Assembly (NCBI RefSeq): GCF_007994225.1
Contig: NZ_VLLL01000006.1
Coordinates: forward strand, 434,001 to 498,000
Source of the DNA: Stackebrandtia albiflava
GTDB lineage: Bacteria > Actinomycetota > Actinomycetes > Mycobacteriales > Micromonosporaceae
Length of the DNA: 64,000 nt
Direction of reading: 5' to 3'
The notes under the pieces were generated by a model. That model did no database searches. It was given only the letters and a program-made list of their open reading frames with translations, and was not told where the DNA came from. This document shows, piece by piece, positions 1 through 8,487 of the stretch; the first letter of the stretch is position 1; every line of letters starts with the position of its first letter. Position numbers and translations under genes: made by a program.

Positions 1-108
1 GACGCCGACTGGACGCCGCCGCAGTACCGGCAACCCGGTGCGCCGGGACCGCAGCAGGGTGGACCGTACCCGCCGCAGCAACCCGGACCGCCTCAGTACC
101 GTCCGTGA
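1..108 (+). CDS. 3' end of a protein with a Pro/Gln/Gly/Tyr-rich tail (partial)
   Basis: The window opens inside a plus-strand reading frame that ends with TGA at 106-108. The 35 visible residues are almost only Pro, Gln, Gly and Tyr (PPQYRQPG, GPYPPQQPGPPQYRP). Such flexible tails are common at the ends of actinobacterial membrane or signalling proteins. No domain is visible, so the function is unknown. The skewed composition fits one frame cleanly and the next gene begins about 130 bases later with its own promoter. Confidence 0.6.
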   Translation, partial: DADWTPPQYRQPGAPGPQQGGPYPPQQPGPPQYRP

Positions 109-227
109 CCGGTAAGCACCGTCCCGGCAGTCTGCGGGTTACAGATCGATCAAGCGTTTCGGCCTCGGATCGGGTGTGACGCCGCAAAACGGGAGATTTC
201 CGCCTCGGTGGGGATCTCCCGTTAACG

Positions 228-239
228 TAGGCTCGGGCC
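228..239 (+). promoter_or_regulatory. -10 box of a leaderless promoter
   Basis: TAGGCT at 228-233 is followed by six bases (CGGGCC) and the ATG at 240. There is no Shine-Dalgarno, so transcription probably starts at the A of the start codon. Confidence 0.6.
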
Positions 240-1922
240 ATGGGACGCATTGACGACATCGCGGAACGCTACATGGCCGAGGCCGTGGCGATGAGCCCGA
301 TCCGCGCCACGAGCATGGGCATCAAGGACCGCGACGACGAGTACGACGACTTCTCGCCCGAGGGGTTCGCCGCCCGGGCCGACCACGACCGCACCACCCT
401 GGCGGCGCTGCGTGCCGAGGAACCCGGCGACGAACGGGAACGCGCGGCCAAGGAGACGATGGAGGAACGGCTCGCCCTGGCGGTCGAACGGCACGAGGCG
501 GGCGACATCGCCGCCGGCCTCAGCGTCATCTTCAGTCCACTGCACTCCACCCGCTCGGTGTTCGACCTGATGGGCACCGAGGGCGCCGACAACGCCGCCA
601 ACATCGCGTCCCGGTTGGAGAAGCTGCCCGCCACCCTCGCCGGTTACGCCGAGACCCTCCGGACCGAGGCCGCCAGAGGCAACGTGTCCGCGCGACGCCA
701 GATCACCGAGGTCGCCGTCCAGACCGACAACTGGCTCGGCGCCAAGGGTGACGACTTCTTCACCGGACTACTGTCCAGGCTCACAGTGGACGGTGAACCG
801 GTCCGTGGTGCGCTCGCCGACCGGTTGACCGCGGCCGCCGACACCGCGCGCGGCGGCGTCGCCGAGTTCGGGCGTTTCCTGCGCGGCGAACTGGCACCCG
901 TGGCACCGGAGAAGGACGCCGTCGGGTGGGAGAAGTACTCGCGGGGTTCCCGGTTCTCGCTGGGGACGGCCGTGGACCTGGCAGAGACCTACGCGTGGGG
1001 ATGGCAGGAACTGCACCGCATCGAGACCGAGATGGCCGCCGTCGCGCAGCAGATCAAGCCGGGCGCGACCGTGGACGAGGCGATCGAGGTGTTGGACGCC
1101 GACCCGGAACGTACCATCACCGACAAGGCGGAGTTCCGCGACTGGATGCAGGAACTGGCCGACACCACGATCGCCGACATGGCCGACAAGCACTTCGACA
1201 TCCCCGAACCGGTGCGGCGCATCGAATGCATGATCGCCCCCACCAGCGACGGCACCATCTACTACACCGGTCCCAGTGAGGACTTCACCCGCCCGGGCCG
1301 CATGTGGTGGTCCGTGCCGCCTGAGCAGAAGTCGTTCTCGAAGTGGCGCGAGGTCACCACCGTCTACCACGAGGGCGTCCCCGGACACCACCTCCAGATC
1401 GGACAGACCGCGTACCGTTCCGAACTCCTCAACCGGTTCCAGCGCCGCGGGGTCATGTGCTCCGGCCACGCGGAGGGTTGGGCACTGTACTCGGAGCGGC
1501 TGATGGACGACCTCGGCTACCTCTCCGACCCCGGCGACAAACTCGGCATGTTGGACGGCCAGGCGTTCCGCGCCACCCGCGTCGTCATCGACATCGGCAT
1601 GCACCTGGAGTTGGAGATCCCCGCCGACAACCCGTTCGGCTTCGCCCCCGGAAAGACCTGGACCCCCGAACTAGGGTGGGAGTTCCTGCGCGCCCACTGC
1701 CGCATGAACGAGGCGTTCCTGCGGTTCGAACTCAACCGCTACCTCGGCTGGGCCGGACAGGCACCGTCCTACAAGGTCGGTGAACGGATCTGGCTGGCCG
1801 CGCGCGAGGACTACAAGCGAAGCAAGGGCGCCGAGTTCGACCTCAAGACCTTCCACACCGACGCGCTCAACCTCGGCCCGATGGGTCTGGACCCGTTCCA
1901 GGCCGCCCTCAAACGCCTGTAA
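240..1922 (+). CDS. DUF885 family protein, putative zinc-dependent peptidase-like enzyme
   Basis: 560 residues, the usual size for DUF885 proteins. The family hallmark YHEGVPGHHLQIGQ lies at about residues 375-388 and contains the HE...HH residues thought to bind metal. A second conserved block rich in Gly and Glu (SGHAEGWALYSERL) follows at about 410-425. DUF885 members are assumed to be metallopeptidases of uncertain substrate. There is no signal peptide, so it should act in the cytoplasm. The start follows directly from the TAGGCT box, which indicates a leaderless mRNA, and a strong hairpin lies just after the stop. It stands alone, with no operon partner. Confidence 0.85.
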   Translation: MGRIDDIAERYMAEAVAMSPIRATSMGIKDRDDEYDDFSPEGFAARADHDRTTLAALRAEEPGDERERAAKETMEERLALAVERHEAGDIAAGLSVIFSPLHSTRSVFDLMGTEGADNAANIASRLEKLPATLAGYAETLRTEAARGNVSARRQITEVAVQTDNWLGAKGDDFFTGLLSRLTVDGEPVRGALADRLTAAADTARGGVAEFGRFLRGELAPVAPEKDAVGWEKYSRGSRFSLGTAVDLAETYAWGWQELHRIETEMAAVAQQIKPGATVDEAIEVLDADPERTITDKAEFRDWMQELADTTIADMADKHFDIPEPVRRIECMIAPTSDGTIYYTGPSEDFTRPGRMWWSVPPEQKSFSKWREVTTVYHEGVPGHHLQIGQTAYRSELLNRFQRRGVMCSGHAEGWALYSERLMDDLGYLSDPGDKLGMLDGQAFRATRVVIDIGMHLELEIPADNPFGFAPGKTWTPELGWEFLRAHCRMNEAFLRFELNRYLGWAGQAPSYKVGERIWLAAREDYKRSKGAEFDLKTFHTDALNLGPMGLDPFQAALKRL

Positions 1923-1931
1923 GGTGTCGGC

Positions 1932-1964
1932 ACCGGTGCGTGCCGGCGAAGGGCACGCACCGGT
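1932..1964 (+). terminator. rho-independent-type hairpin after the DUF885 gene
   Basis: A 13-bp perfect stem (ACCGGTGCGTGCC / GGCACGCACCGGT) with a 7-base loop starts 10 bases after the stop codon. It lacks a long T run, as is common in actinobacteria. Confidence 0.7.
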
Positions 1965-2035
1965 CCGTTCCTCCACTTCCACTGCGCCACAACCGTTCAC
2001 TCTCCCACCGGGTCCCTCGCGGCTACGCTGGGTGG

Positions 2036-2509
2036 ATGGCGGTCGAGTGCTGGTGGTGCGGCGACCCGTCCCTACCCGGCGACCACCTCCGGACGGCCGT
2101 GCACCGCGACGTGGAGGAGCGGCTCCTGGGGCTGCGGCAGGAGTGGAAGGTCCGTTGGCTCGACATTCCACGGTGCCGCCGCTGCCGCCACGGCCACGCC
2201 CTGGATCGCGCGGTGCGGTACGTACTCGTCGGCTCGTTCGCCGTCACCGGCCTGATGCTGCTTGCGTGGGGCGCGAGCCGGGCGGCGGGCGAGGTCTGGG
2301 CCGACGAATGGCAACTGGTCGTCCCGGTGGCGTGGACCCTCACGTGGTGGATCCTGTGGTGGTGGATACGGCTCGGACGATGGCGTTGGACCGCGCCGAA
2401 ACCGGAGAACCACGCGGACGACCATCCCGTGGTGCTGAGCCTGTTCGCGGAGGGTTGGTTGCCGGGGGCCGGGCCGCGATCGGGAGAGCGGCCCACCGAC
2501 CGGGAATGA
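2036..2509 (+). CDS. small two-Cys-pair membrane protein of unknown function
   Basis: 157 residues. The N-terminal part carries two Cys pairs, CWWC at about residues 5-8 and CRRC at about 46-49, which could bind zinc. Two hydrophobic segments follow: one at about residues 62-82 and a Trp-rich one at about 95-120. A basic and acidic tail ends the protein. The start is chosen because TACGCT at 2024-2029 sits six bases before this ATG, matching other leaderless genes here; a longer in-frame extension from 1940 lacks any initiation signal. No family is recognised. It reads as a membrane protein with a cytoplasmic metal-binding head. Confidence 0.65.
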   Translation: MAVECWWCGDPSLPGDHLRTAVHRDVEERLLGLRQEWKVRWLDIPRCRRCRHGHALDRAVRYVLVGSFAVTGLMLLAWGASRAAGEVWADEWQLVVPVAWTLTWWILWWWIRLGRWRWTAPKPENHADDHPVVLSLFAEGWLPGAGPRSGERPTDRE

Positions 2510-2634
2510 CACCCCGTCCGGCTGCGGTGGCGAGACCTGTTACTCCCGAGTCGACACACGGTGACCGGCATGGCCACCGGCATTCGACGTCGTCGGTCCC
2601 GGACTGCGTTCCGATCGGCTGCGCGGGTTCTCGG

Positions 2635-3297
2635 TCAGGTCTCGGCCAGCAGCGACTCGATGGCCGCGGTCGCGTCGGGCCGGATGCGGTTCGGCGCGTC
2701 ACCGCCCCGCCAGATGCGCCCGCGGTCGATCCAGATCGTGCGCAACCCCGCCGCCCGGCCGCCACCGACATCGGCTTCGGCGCTGTCACCGATCATCCAG
2801 CCGCCGAGGGAGAGGTCGGCGCCGCAGCGGCTCGCGGCGATGGCGAACAACTCGGTCGCCGGTTTCCTGATCCCTTCGGCGCCCGAGACCGCCCAGCCGT
2901 CGACCAGACCGCTCAATCCCGCGTGCATGATCGTGGCGACCTGGGTGTCCTCCCGGCCGTTGGTCACGATGCCGATCCGCCACCCGCGTTCCCGCAGCCG
3001 GGTGAGCCCGGCCCGGATCGTCGGGTCCGGCGTGATCAACGCCGGCTTCTCGGTCCGGTATCGCGCCCAGAGCTCCTCGGTGCTCTCCCGCAGGTCGAAC
3101 CGTGTCTTGACGGCGGCGAAGTAGCGGTCCTTGGGAGTCAACCCGTCGCCGTCCTCCGCGATCAACCACTCGACGGCTCCCGGCCCGAGTCCGTGGTCCG
3201 CCACCAGCCGTTCGACCCAACGGCGGTGCGCGGCGGCGCGATCGACCAGCGTGTTGTCGAGATCGAAGAGCGCGAGCCGTGGCGACACGAGAGGCAT
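2635..3297 (-). CDS. HAD superfamily hydrolase (phosphatase-like)
   Basis: 220 residues, standard for the class with a helical cap. Motif I is FDLDNTLVD at about residues 11-19, with the nucleophile Asp and acid/base Asp. Motif II is VTNG at about 111-114, motif III the Lys in RKP at about 143, and motif IV GDSAEAD at about 168-174. All four catalytic motifs are intact, so it should dephosphorylate a small phosphorylated metabolite; the substrate cannot be read from sequence. Cytoplasmic, single gene. It starts about 115 bp from the repeated promoter module at 3412, on the opposite strand. Confidence 0.88.
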   Translation of the reverse strand: MPLVSPRLALFDLDNTLVDRAAAHRRWVERLVADHGLGPGAVEWLIAEDGDGLTPKDRYFAAVKTRFDLRESTEELWARYRTEKPALITPDPTIRAGLTRLRERGWRIGIVTNGREDTQVATIMHAGLSGLVDGWAVSGAEGIRKPATELFAIAASRCGADLSLGGWMIGDSAEADVGGGRAAGLRTIWIDRGRIWRGGDAPNRIRPDATAAIESLLAET

Positions 3298-3411
3298 CCT
3301 AGACCGCCGGTCGTAGCGCCCCGGAGAATGCCCGACGCGGCACCGACGGGGTTCCGGCGCGTGACCTTCTCATCGGACCGGATCGTGCTCGCCCGTCCGG
3401 GGCCTCCCGAC

Positions 3412-3517
3412 TTATCCACAACCGGGTACTCATCCACAGGCCGCCGGATTGCGCCTGGACGGGCCGTCGTCCGCCGTTCTACGCTCAAAGTATGGGGCGG
3501 AGGTTGGAGGCCCCCGA
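3412..3517 (+). promoter_or_regulatory. dual-nonamer leaderless promoter module, copy D
   Basis: Box 1 TTATCCACA (3412-3420) and box 2 TCATCCACA (3430-3438) start 18 bp apart. The -35 TGGACG starts at 3456, the -10 TACGCT at 3480, and an ATG sits at 3492, followed by GGGCGGAGG and then GGCCCCCGAG. This is the most diverged of four copies; the spacings agree with copies A-C to within one base. The downstream frame runs antisense into the response regulator gene and is probably not a protein gene. Confidence 0.7.
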
Positions 3518-3592
3518 GAGTGACGAGAGAAGTACCCGGCCCGCCCTGCGGTACCAGCCGGCCAGTCCACGCGACCGCCACCGGCCGTGCCG

Positions 3593-4252
3593 TCAGTCCT
3601 CGGCGGCGTCGTGTGCCAGCAAGGCCAACTGGATCCGGTTCGTCATGCCGAGTTTGGTGAGCGCGCTGGAGATGTGCGCCTTCACCGTTCCCACCGACAT
3701 GAACAGCTCCGCCGCGATCTCGGAGTTCGACCGTCCACTGGTGACGGCCATCGCCACGTCGCGTTCCCGTTCGCTCAACAGCGCCAGCCTCGCCCGGGCG
3801 CGGCCCCGCCGGTCGTCGCGCGGTCCCGCCACGTGCGAGATCAACGTCCGGGTGACGCCCGGCGACAACACCGGCTCTCCCGCCGCCGCCCGCCGCACCG
3901 CCGCCACGATCTCCTCCGGCGCGGAGTGTTTCACCAGGAACCCGGCCGCGCCCGCCCGCAACGCCGCCAGCACCGTGCCGTCGGCGTCGAACGTGGTCAA
4001 CACGATCACCTGGGGGGCGTCACCGCGTTCGGTCAACCGCCGGGTCGCGGCTATCCCGTCGACCAACGGCATCCGCACGTCCATGAGCACCACGTCGGGT
4101 CGCAGCCGCTCCACGGCCTCCCACACGTCACTGCCGTCGGACACCTCACCGGCCACCTCGATGTCCCCGGCGCCGCCGAGCATCAGGCGCAGGCCGGTAC
4201 GCACCAGCGGGTCGTCGTCGACCAGCAGCACCGATATGGGAGCGTCCGACAT
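3593..4252 (-). CDS. NarL/FixJ-type response regulator
   Basis: 219 residues. The receiver domain (about 1-125) has the acidic pair DDD at about 12-14, the phospho-acceptor Asp in VVLMDVRMP at about 56, Thr in VLTTFDA and Lys in LVKHSAP. The C-terminal LuxR-type HTH (about 155-215) contains LSERERDVAMAV and the recognition helix region SVGTVKAHISSALTKLG. It pairs with the histidine kinase that ends 23 bases upstream. A TATCGT box sits six bases before the ATG, so the regulator may also have its own leaderless promoter. It binds DNA when phosphorylated; targets are unknown. Confidence 0.92.
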   Translation of the reverse strand: MSDAPISVLLVDDDPLVRTGLRLMLGGAGDIEVAGEVSDGSDVWEAVERLRPDVVLMDVRMPLVDGIAATRRLTERGDAPQVIVLTTFDADGTVLAALRAGAAGFLVKHSAPEEIVAAVRRAAAGEPVLSPGVTRTLISHVAGPRDDRRGRARARLALLSERERDVAMAVTSGRSNSEIAAELFMSVGTVKAHISSALTKLGMTNRIQLALLAHDAAED

Positions 4253-4275
4253 CGCTCAACGATACGTGCCCGGCG

Positions 4276-5523
4276 TCATGCGCCCGGCAGCCGCGCGGTC
4301 AACCGGAACTCGCCCGGCCCGCCCCCGGTGTGCAGTTCACCGCCCGCCAACGCGACCCGTTCCGCGAGTCCCGCGAGTCCGAAACCCGATTCCGGCGCGG
4401 CCTCGTCGACGACCGTGCGGGGATTCCACAGCGACACCGTGACCGCTTCGTCGTCACCCACCGACACCTCCACGGTGACCGGTTGCCGGGGTGCGTGTTT
4501 GCGGGCGTTGGTCAGGCCCTCCTGCACGATCCGGTAGACGGTGCGGCCGGCGCGGTGCCCGACACCGGCGGCCTGTTCGGCGGTGGCGTCGAGCCGCAGT
4601 GTGACGTCCTGGCCCGCCTCGACGGCCGTGTCGACCAGTCCCGCCAGGTCCGACAACCGGTGGAGGGCGGCGGACTCGTCGGAGTCGTCGGGGGTCCGCA
4701 GCACCGTCAGCACCTCCGTCAGCTCGGTGAGCGCCTGGCGCGCGTTGTCCTGGATGACCCGGATCGCCGCCGCCATCTCCTCCGGGTCCACCGGAACCGC
4801 AGAGCCCGCCGCCGCCTGCGCGTTCCGGTACGCCAACGCGCCCGCGTGCACCGACAGGAGCGACAGCCGGTGCGCCAGCACGTCGTGCATCTCCCTGGCG
4901 ATGCGCTGCCGTTCGGCGGCCCGCGCCGACTCCAGGCGGCGTTCGGCGTCCTGCCGCACGATCTCCGCGTCCCGCCGCAGCGTCCACACCAGTTGCCGCC
5001 GGAACCGCACCGCCAGGCCGGTCACCAGCGGGACCACGTGCATCAACCCGACCAGTGCCGCGTAGGCCGCCGGGGGCATCTCCGGCGACGGATACGCGAA
5101 CGCGTACGGGACCGTCAACACCAGGAACGCCGTGGTGAACCCGACCGCCCACGGCCACGGCCGGTGCACCGCCAGGGTCAACACCATGACCAGTACCGCG
5201 CCGTACCCGGTCGCGGTGAACAACAGGACCGGCAGCATCGCGAAGGTCAACGCGATCGGGAACCGCCGCCGCCACCACAGCGCCAGGCAGGCCGCGGCCC
5301 CGATCCACGGGTCGACGTCGAGCATCCACTGCGGCGGCGCGTCCGGGATGTACTCGAACGGGTAGGCGTGGCGTTGCACGTCCCACCACCACGCGGAGAC
5401 CGCGAACAGGAGGACGTCGACCAGCCAGTCACGCCACGTGCGGCGATGCGGTCGCCCGGTCGGCTCGGCCAGCGCGCCGGGCAGCATCCGCCGCGACCAG
5501 GCTCCCGGTATCCGGGTTCCCAT
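4276..5523 (-). CDS. sensor histidine kinase (HisKA_3 family)
   Basis: 415 residues. About five hydrophobic segments lie in residues 30-180. A dimerisation/phospho-acceptor helix EMHDVLAHRLSLLSVHAG follows, with the His at about residue 212. The ATP-binding domain has an N box (EGLTNARKHAP) and a G box (SGFGLAGLAERV). The usual DDGxG block is replaced by SLWNPRTV, a recurrent variant in this kinase group. It should sense a membrane or cell-envelope signal and phosphorylate the adjacent regulator. TAAGCT lies six bases before the ATG, a leaderless start. Confidence 0.9.
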   Translation of the reverse strand: MGTRIPGAWSRRMLPGALAEPTGRPHRRTWRDWLVDVLLFAVSAWWWDVQRHAYPFEYIPDAPPQWMLDVDPWIGAAACLALWWRRRFPIALTFAMLPVLLFTATGYGAVLVMVLTLAVHRPWPWAVGFTTAFLVLTVPYAFAYPSPEMPPAAYAALVGLMHVVPLVTGLAVRFRRQLVWTLRRDAEIVRQDAERRLESARAAERQRIAREMHDVLAHRLSLLSVHAGALAYRNAQAAAGSAVPVDPEEMAAAIRVIQDNARQALTELTEVLTVLRTPDDSDESAALHRLSDLAGLVDTAVEAGQDVTLRLDATAEQAAGVGHRAGRTVYRIVQEGLTNARKHAPRQPVTVEVSVGDDEAVTVSLWNPRTVVDEAAPESGFGLAGLAERVALAGGELHTGGGPGEFRLTARLPGA

Positions 5524-5615
5524 CCCGCGAGCTTACGGACGGTTTCGGGGGATCCGGTGGTGCCGGTCGGCCAGTTCGGATGGCCACCCGGCCGGATGTG
5601 GCGGCGCGGCCCGGC

Positions 5616-5860
5616 GGGGTGGCGCACGAAGCTGGCCGGGCGGGGCGGCGCGCCCACCGTTGCGGCCCCCGTACCCCACCTCACCCCGCCCTTCCATTCC
5701 GCTTGGTCCCCGCCGTTGTGCGCCTGGTCCCCGCCGGATGGCCTGGTCGCGCCTGGTCCGCCGGAATTCAGCCGCCTGCGTACGACCGGGCGGGGACCAA
5801 GCGGAACGGGGCGGGGACCGAGCGCGGAGAGGGAGCCCCGGGGTGGCGCGAAGCTGGCCG
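5616..5860. repeat. repeat-rich intergenic region with an 18-bp perfect inverted repeat
   Basis: The 450-base gap 5524-5976 holds no gene. Perfect inverted arms of 18 bp lie at 5697-5714 (TTCCGCTTGGTCCCCGCC) and 5789-5806. Extra partial copies of the TGGTCCCCGCC core lie near 5725-5735 and, inverted, near 5811-5820. A direct repeat with core GAAGCTGGCCGGG is present near 5629 and 5850. The stem could fold in DNA or RNA; its role is unknown. Confidence 0.6.
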
Positions 5861-5976
5861 GGTGGCGGGGCCGCCTGGTCGGGCGGCCGATGCGGTGATC
5901 CGGTCGGTGTCGGCACGCTGGAGTCGGGCTCGGTGGCGCAGGCCGAGGGCGTGCAGGCCGGGGCCGGAAGGATGAC

Positions 5977-6489
5977 GTGATACCGATGACCCGTACCCGC
6001 CGAGAGTTCCGGCTGCGTCCGCCCCGTCACCGTGTTCACCGGCGCGCGATCGCCTGGTGGACGCTTCAGGCGGTCGTAAGCGGTGTGTTCATTGTCGGCG
6101 GCCTCACCGCCGCCTACCTGCTGTTCCCCGTCGCGCGCCCGTGGTTGGCGCCGCCGCTGTGGTTGATGGCGTTCGTGACGGCGGTGGAGGTCCTGGTGGT
6201 GCCGCTGTGGCGGTACCGGGTGCACCGGTGGGAGACCACCGACAAGGCCGTGTACGCCGCGACGGGCTGGTTCGTGCGGGAGTGGCGGGTGGCCCCGATC
6301 TCGCGGATCCAGACGGTGGACACCGAGGCGGGGCCGTTGCAACAGCTCCTCGGTCTGGCGACGGTGACGGTGACGACCGCGTCAGCGCAGGGGCCGGTGC
6401 GTATCGCGGGCCTGGCCAAGCCGACGGCGGTGCGGGTGGCGGAGCAGCTCACCGAGATTGCGCAGGTCACGGAGGGGGACGCGACATGA
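5977..6489 (+). CDS. PH-domain (bPH2, YdbS-like) membrane protein
   Basis: 170 residues. Two hydrophobic segments at about residues 25-45 and 50-72 precede a bacterial PH domain of the bPH2 type (about 75-160), with the typical WETTDKAVYAATGWFVREW and the loop TVDTEAGPLQQLLGLATV. Proteins of this type occur as YdbS/YdbT pairs, and the next gene is the matching larger partner. The GTG start at 5977 has GGAAGG five bases upstream; an in-frame ATG at 5986 is the alternative. In Bacillus the pair affects resistance to antimicrobial compounds; here that is only inference. Confidence 0.82.
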   Translation: MIPMTRTRREFRLRPPRHRVHRRAIAWWTLQAVVSGVFIVGGLTAAYLLFPVARPWLAPPLWLMAFVTAVEVLVVPLWRYRVHRWETTDKAVYAATGWFVREWRVAPISRIQTVDTEAGPLQQLLGLATVTVTTASAQGPVRIAGLAKPTAVRVAEQLTEIAQVTEGDAT

Positions 6490-8039
6490 CCGACGTTCCC
6501 GAGAAGGAGACCGAGTCCGGGGAGACCGCGTGGCGGCGGCTCCATCCCCGGGTCGTGTGGGTGGACGCCCTGCTGGCCTTGCTGTCGTTGACGCCGTTGG
6601 CGGTGTCGGTGACGGTGTTCGAGGGACGGGTCGATGGGGCGTTCTGGATTTCGGGTGCCGTCATCGGGGTCACCGGTGTCACCAAGGGCGTCTCCGACGG
6701 GCTGCGCTGGTTCAAGACCTGGTACCGGATCACCGACACCCACATCGAACTGCGCACCGGGCTGCTGCATCGCAGCCACCGCACGGTCCGCCGGGACCGG
6801 ATCCGCAGTGTCGACACGTCCGCGAAGTTGCGGCACCGGTTGGCGGGCCTGCGGATCGTGGTCATCGGTGCCGGCCAGCAGTCGGCCGGTGAACCGGCGT
6901 TCGCCCTGGACGCGGTGTCGCGGGGCGACGCGGAGTGGCTCGACGACCACCTCATCATCGGCCGCGCGGTCTCGGCCGAGCCGGACGAACCGGTGGCGGA
7001 CACGTCCGAGCCCGAGACGCCGGCCGAGACCGTCCACCCGATCGCGGCGGTGCGGTGGGGCTGGTTGCCGTACAACGCGATCACGGTGTGGGGCCTGCTG
7101 TTGGCGGCCGGTGTGCTGTGGGGCGCGTACTGGGCGTTGGGCGGGTTCGGCATCCGCATCGACCGTTGGGCGCTCGGTCTGGCGGACTGGGAGTCGCTGG
7201 GGCCGGTCCGGACCGTCTTGGTGGCGTTCGCGGCGGTGTGGCTGTTCGGTGTGATCGGGATGTCGGTCAACTTCGTCGCCGAGTGGTGGCGGTTCCGGCT
7301 CGACCGGGTCTCCACCGGTGGTGAGAGCGTGTTGCGGACCAGTCAGGGCCTGTTCAGCACCCGTGTCGTCAACCGTGACGACCGCCGGTTGCGGGGCGCG
7401 GAGATGATCGAACCCCTGCCGTGGCGGTGGGCGAAGGCCGCCGACACCAACGTGATCTCCACGGGTCTGTCGGGTGGCAGCCTGAAACAGAACGCCGCCG
7501 CGACGGTCCTGCCGAGGGCGCCGCGCGCCGAGTCGCGACGGGTGATCGGCGAGGTCCTGGGCGATCCGGTGATCTCGGCACCGTTGCGCGGGCATCCGCT
7601 CGCGGCGTTGCGGCGCCGGATCGGTTGGGCGGTCAACACGACGGTGGTCCTGGCCGCGATCGTGTGGTATCTGGAGTGGACGGACGTCCTGCCGGGCGGC
7701 TGGTGGCCGTGGTGTGGCGTGATACTGCCGGTGGGTGTGGTGCTGGCGTTCGCCGGTTGGCGGGCACTGGGGCACGCCGCCACGCCGGGTTACCTCGCGG
7801 TGCGGTCGGGCGCGTTCTACCGGACCACGGTCGCGTTGCGGCGCGACGCGGTGATCGGCGTGACCGTGCGGCAGTCGGTGTTGCAGCGTCGGCTCGGCCT
7901 GGCGACGGTCACGTTGACCACCGGTGCGGGTTCCGGCGGCTACGCGGCGGTGGACGCCGACGCGGGCGACGCGGTCGACTTCGGTGACGAGGTGTCGGCC
8001 GGTCTGCTGGAACCGTTCCTGACGCCCCGGGCGGAGTGA
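6486..8039 (+). CDS. large PH-domain (bPH2, YdbT-like) membrane protein
   Basis: 517 residues. Three bPH2 modules are each preceded by a pair of membrane segments. The modules can be followed by WYRITDTHIELRTGLLHR (about residue 80), by a second middle block, and by the C-terminal LGLATVTLTTGAGSGG motif, which mirrors the ending of the smaller partner. Start and stop overlap by ATGA with the preceding gene, so translation is coupled. This is the standard YdbS-YdbT arrangement of two or three PH repeats in the inner membrane. Molecular function unknown. Confidence 0.85.
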   Translation: MTDVPEKETESGETAWRRLHPRVVWVDALLALLSLTPLAVSVTVFEGRVDGAFWISGAVIGVTGVTKGVSDGLRWFKTWYRITDTHIELRTGLLHRSHRTVRRDRIRSVDTSAKLRHRLAGLRIVVIGAGQQSAGEPAFALDAVSRGDAEWLDDHLIIGRAVSAEPDEPVADTSEPETPAETVHPIAAVRWGWLPYNAITVWGLLLAAGVLWGAYWALGGFGIRIDRWALGLADWESLGPVRTVLVAFAAVWLFGVIGMSVNFVAEWWRFRLDRVSTGGESVLRTSQGLFSTRVVNRDDRRLRGAEMIEPLPWRWAKAADTNVISTGLSGGSLKQNAAATVLPRAPRAESRRVIGEVLGDPVISAPLRGHPLAALRRRIGWAVNTTVVLAAIVWYLEWTDVLPGGWWPWCGVILPVGVVLAFAGWRALGHAATPGYLAVRSGAFYRTTVALRRDAVIGVTVRQSVLQRRLGLATVTLTTGAGSGGYAAVDADAGDAVDFGDEVSAGLLEPFLTPRAE

Positions 8040-8063
8040 ACCGGCCGCTGCGGCGAGGGGATG

Positions 8064-8417
8064 TCAGTCCGGTGTCGCGGCCCGTTCGGCGAGGAAGGCG
8101 TCGAGGAGGTCGAACAGGGTTCGTAGCGCCGTCTCCTGCTGCGCGGGGGTGAACTCCGTGGGTAGTTGTTCCGCGTCGGGGAACGTGAGCTGTAGGACGA
8201 TTCCCGGCCAGCCCAACGGTGAGCCGTGGCCGAGGCGTTGCAGTAGCCATTCGCGCAGGCCGTCCAGGCCGTGTCCGCCGTTACGGGCGGCGCCGCGGGC
8301 GTACCCGGTGAGGAAACTCGTCACCGCGTCGTAGGTGACGCGGCCGGTGAACATTCCGGGGCGGCGGCCGACGAAGGCGATGAACTCGCGTTCGTCCATG
8401 GCGTCGAGGTCGATCAC
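8064..8417 (-). CDS. conserved hypothetical protein (117 aa)
   Basis: A small soluble protein of unknown function. It starts GTG with AGGGG six bases upstream. The N-terminal part (REFIAFVGRRPGMFTG) and a central WPGIVLQLTFPD segment look like the conserved core seen in other actinobacterial hypotheticals, but I cannot name a family. It has no signal peptide or membrane segment. It converges with the PH-domain gene and is followed at a distance by no obvious partner. Confidence 0.6.
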   Translation of the reverse strand: MIDLDAMDEREFIAFVGRRPGMFTGRVTYDAVTSFLTGYARGAARNGGHGLDGLREWLLQRLGHGSPLGWPGIVLQLTFPDAEQLPTEFTPAQQETALRTLFDLLDAFLAERAATPD

Positions 8418-8487
8418 CGGTACCCCTCATGCATGTCGTCGGGACGGTGCGGTGGCCGCCGGAGGAGCCGAGTATGCCGGAACGGGG

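Noticed and set aside
3412-3438. Paired TTATCCACA-type boxes as a replication origin
   Set aside because: Only two boxes per site, no dnaA/dnaN genes and no AT-rich unwinding region; each pair sits at a fixed distance from a promoter instead.
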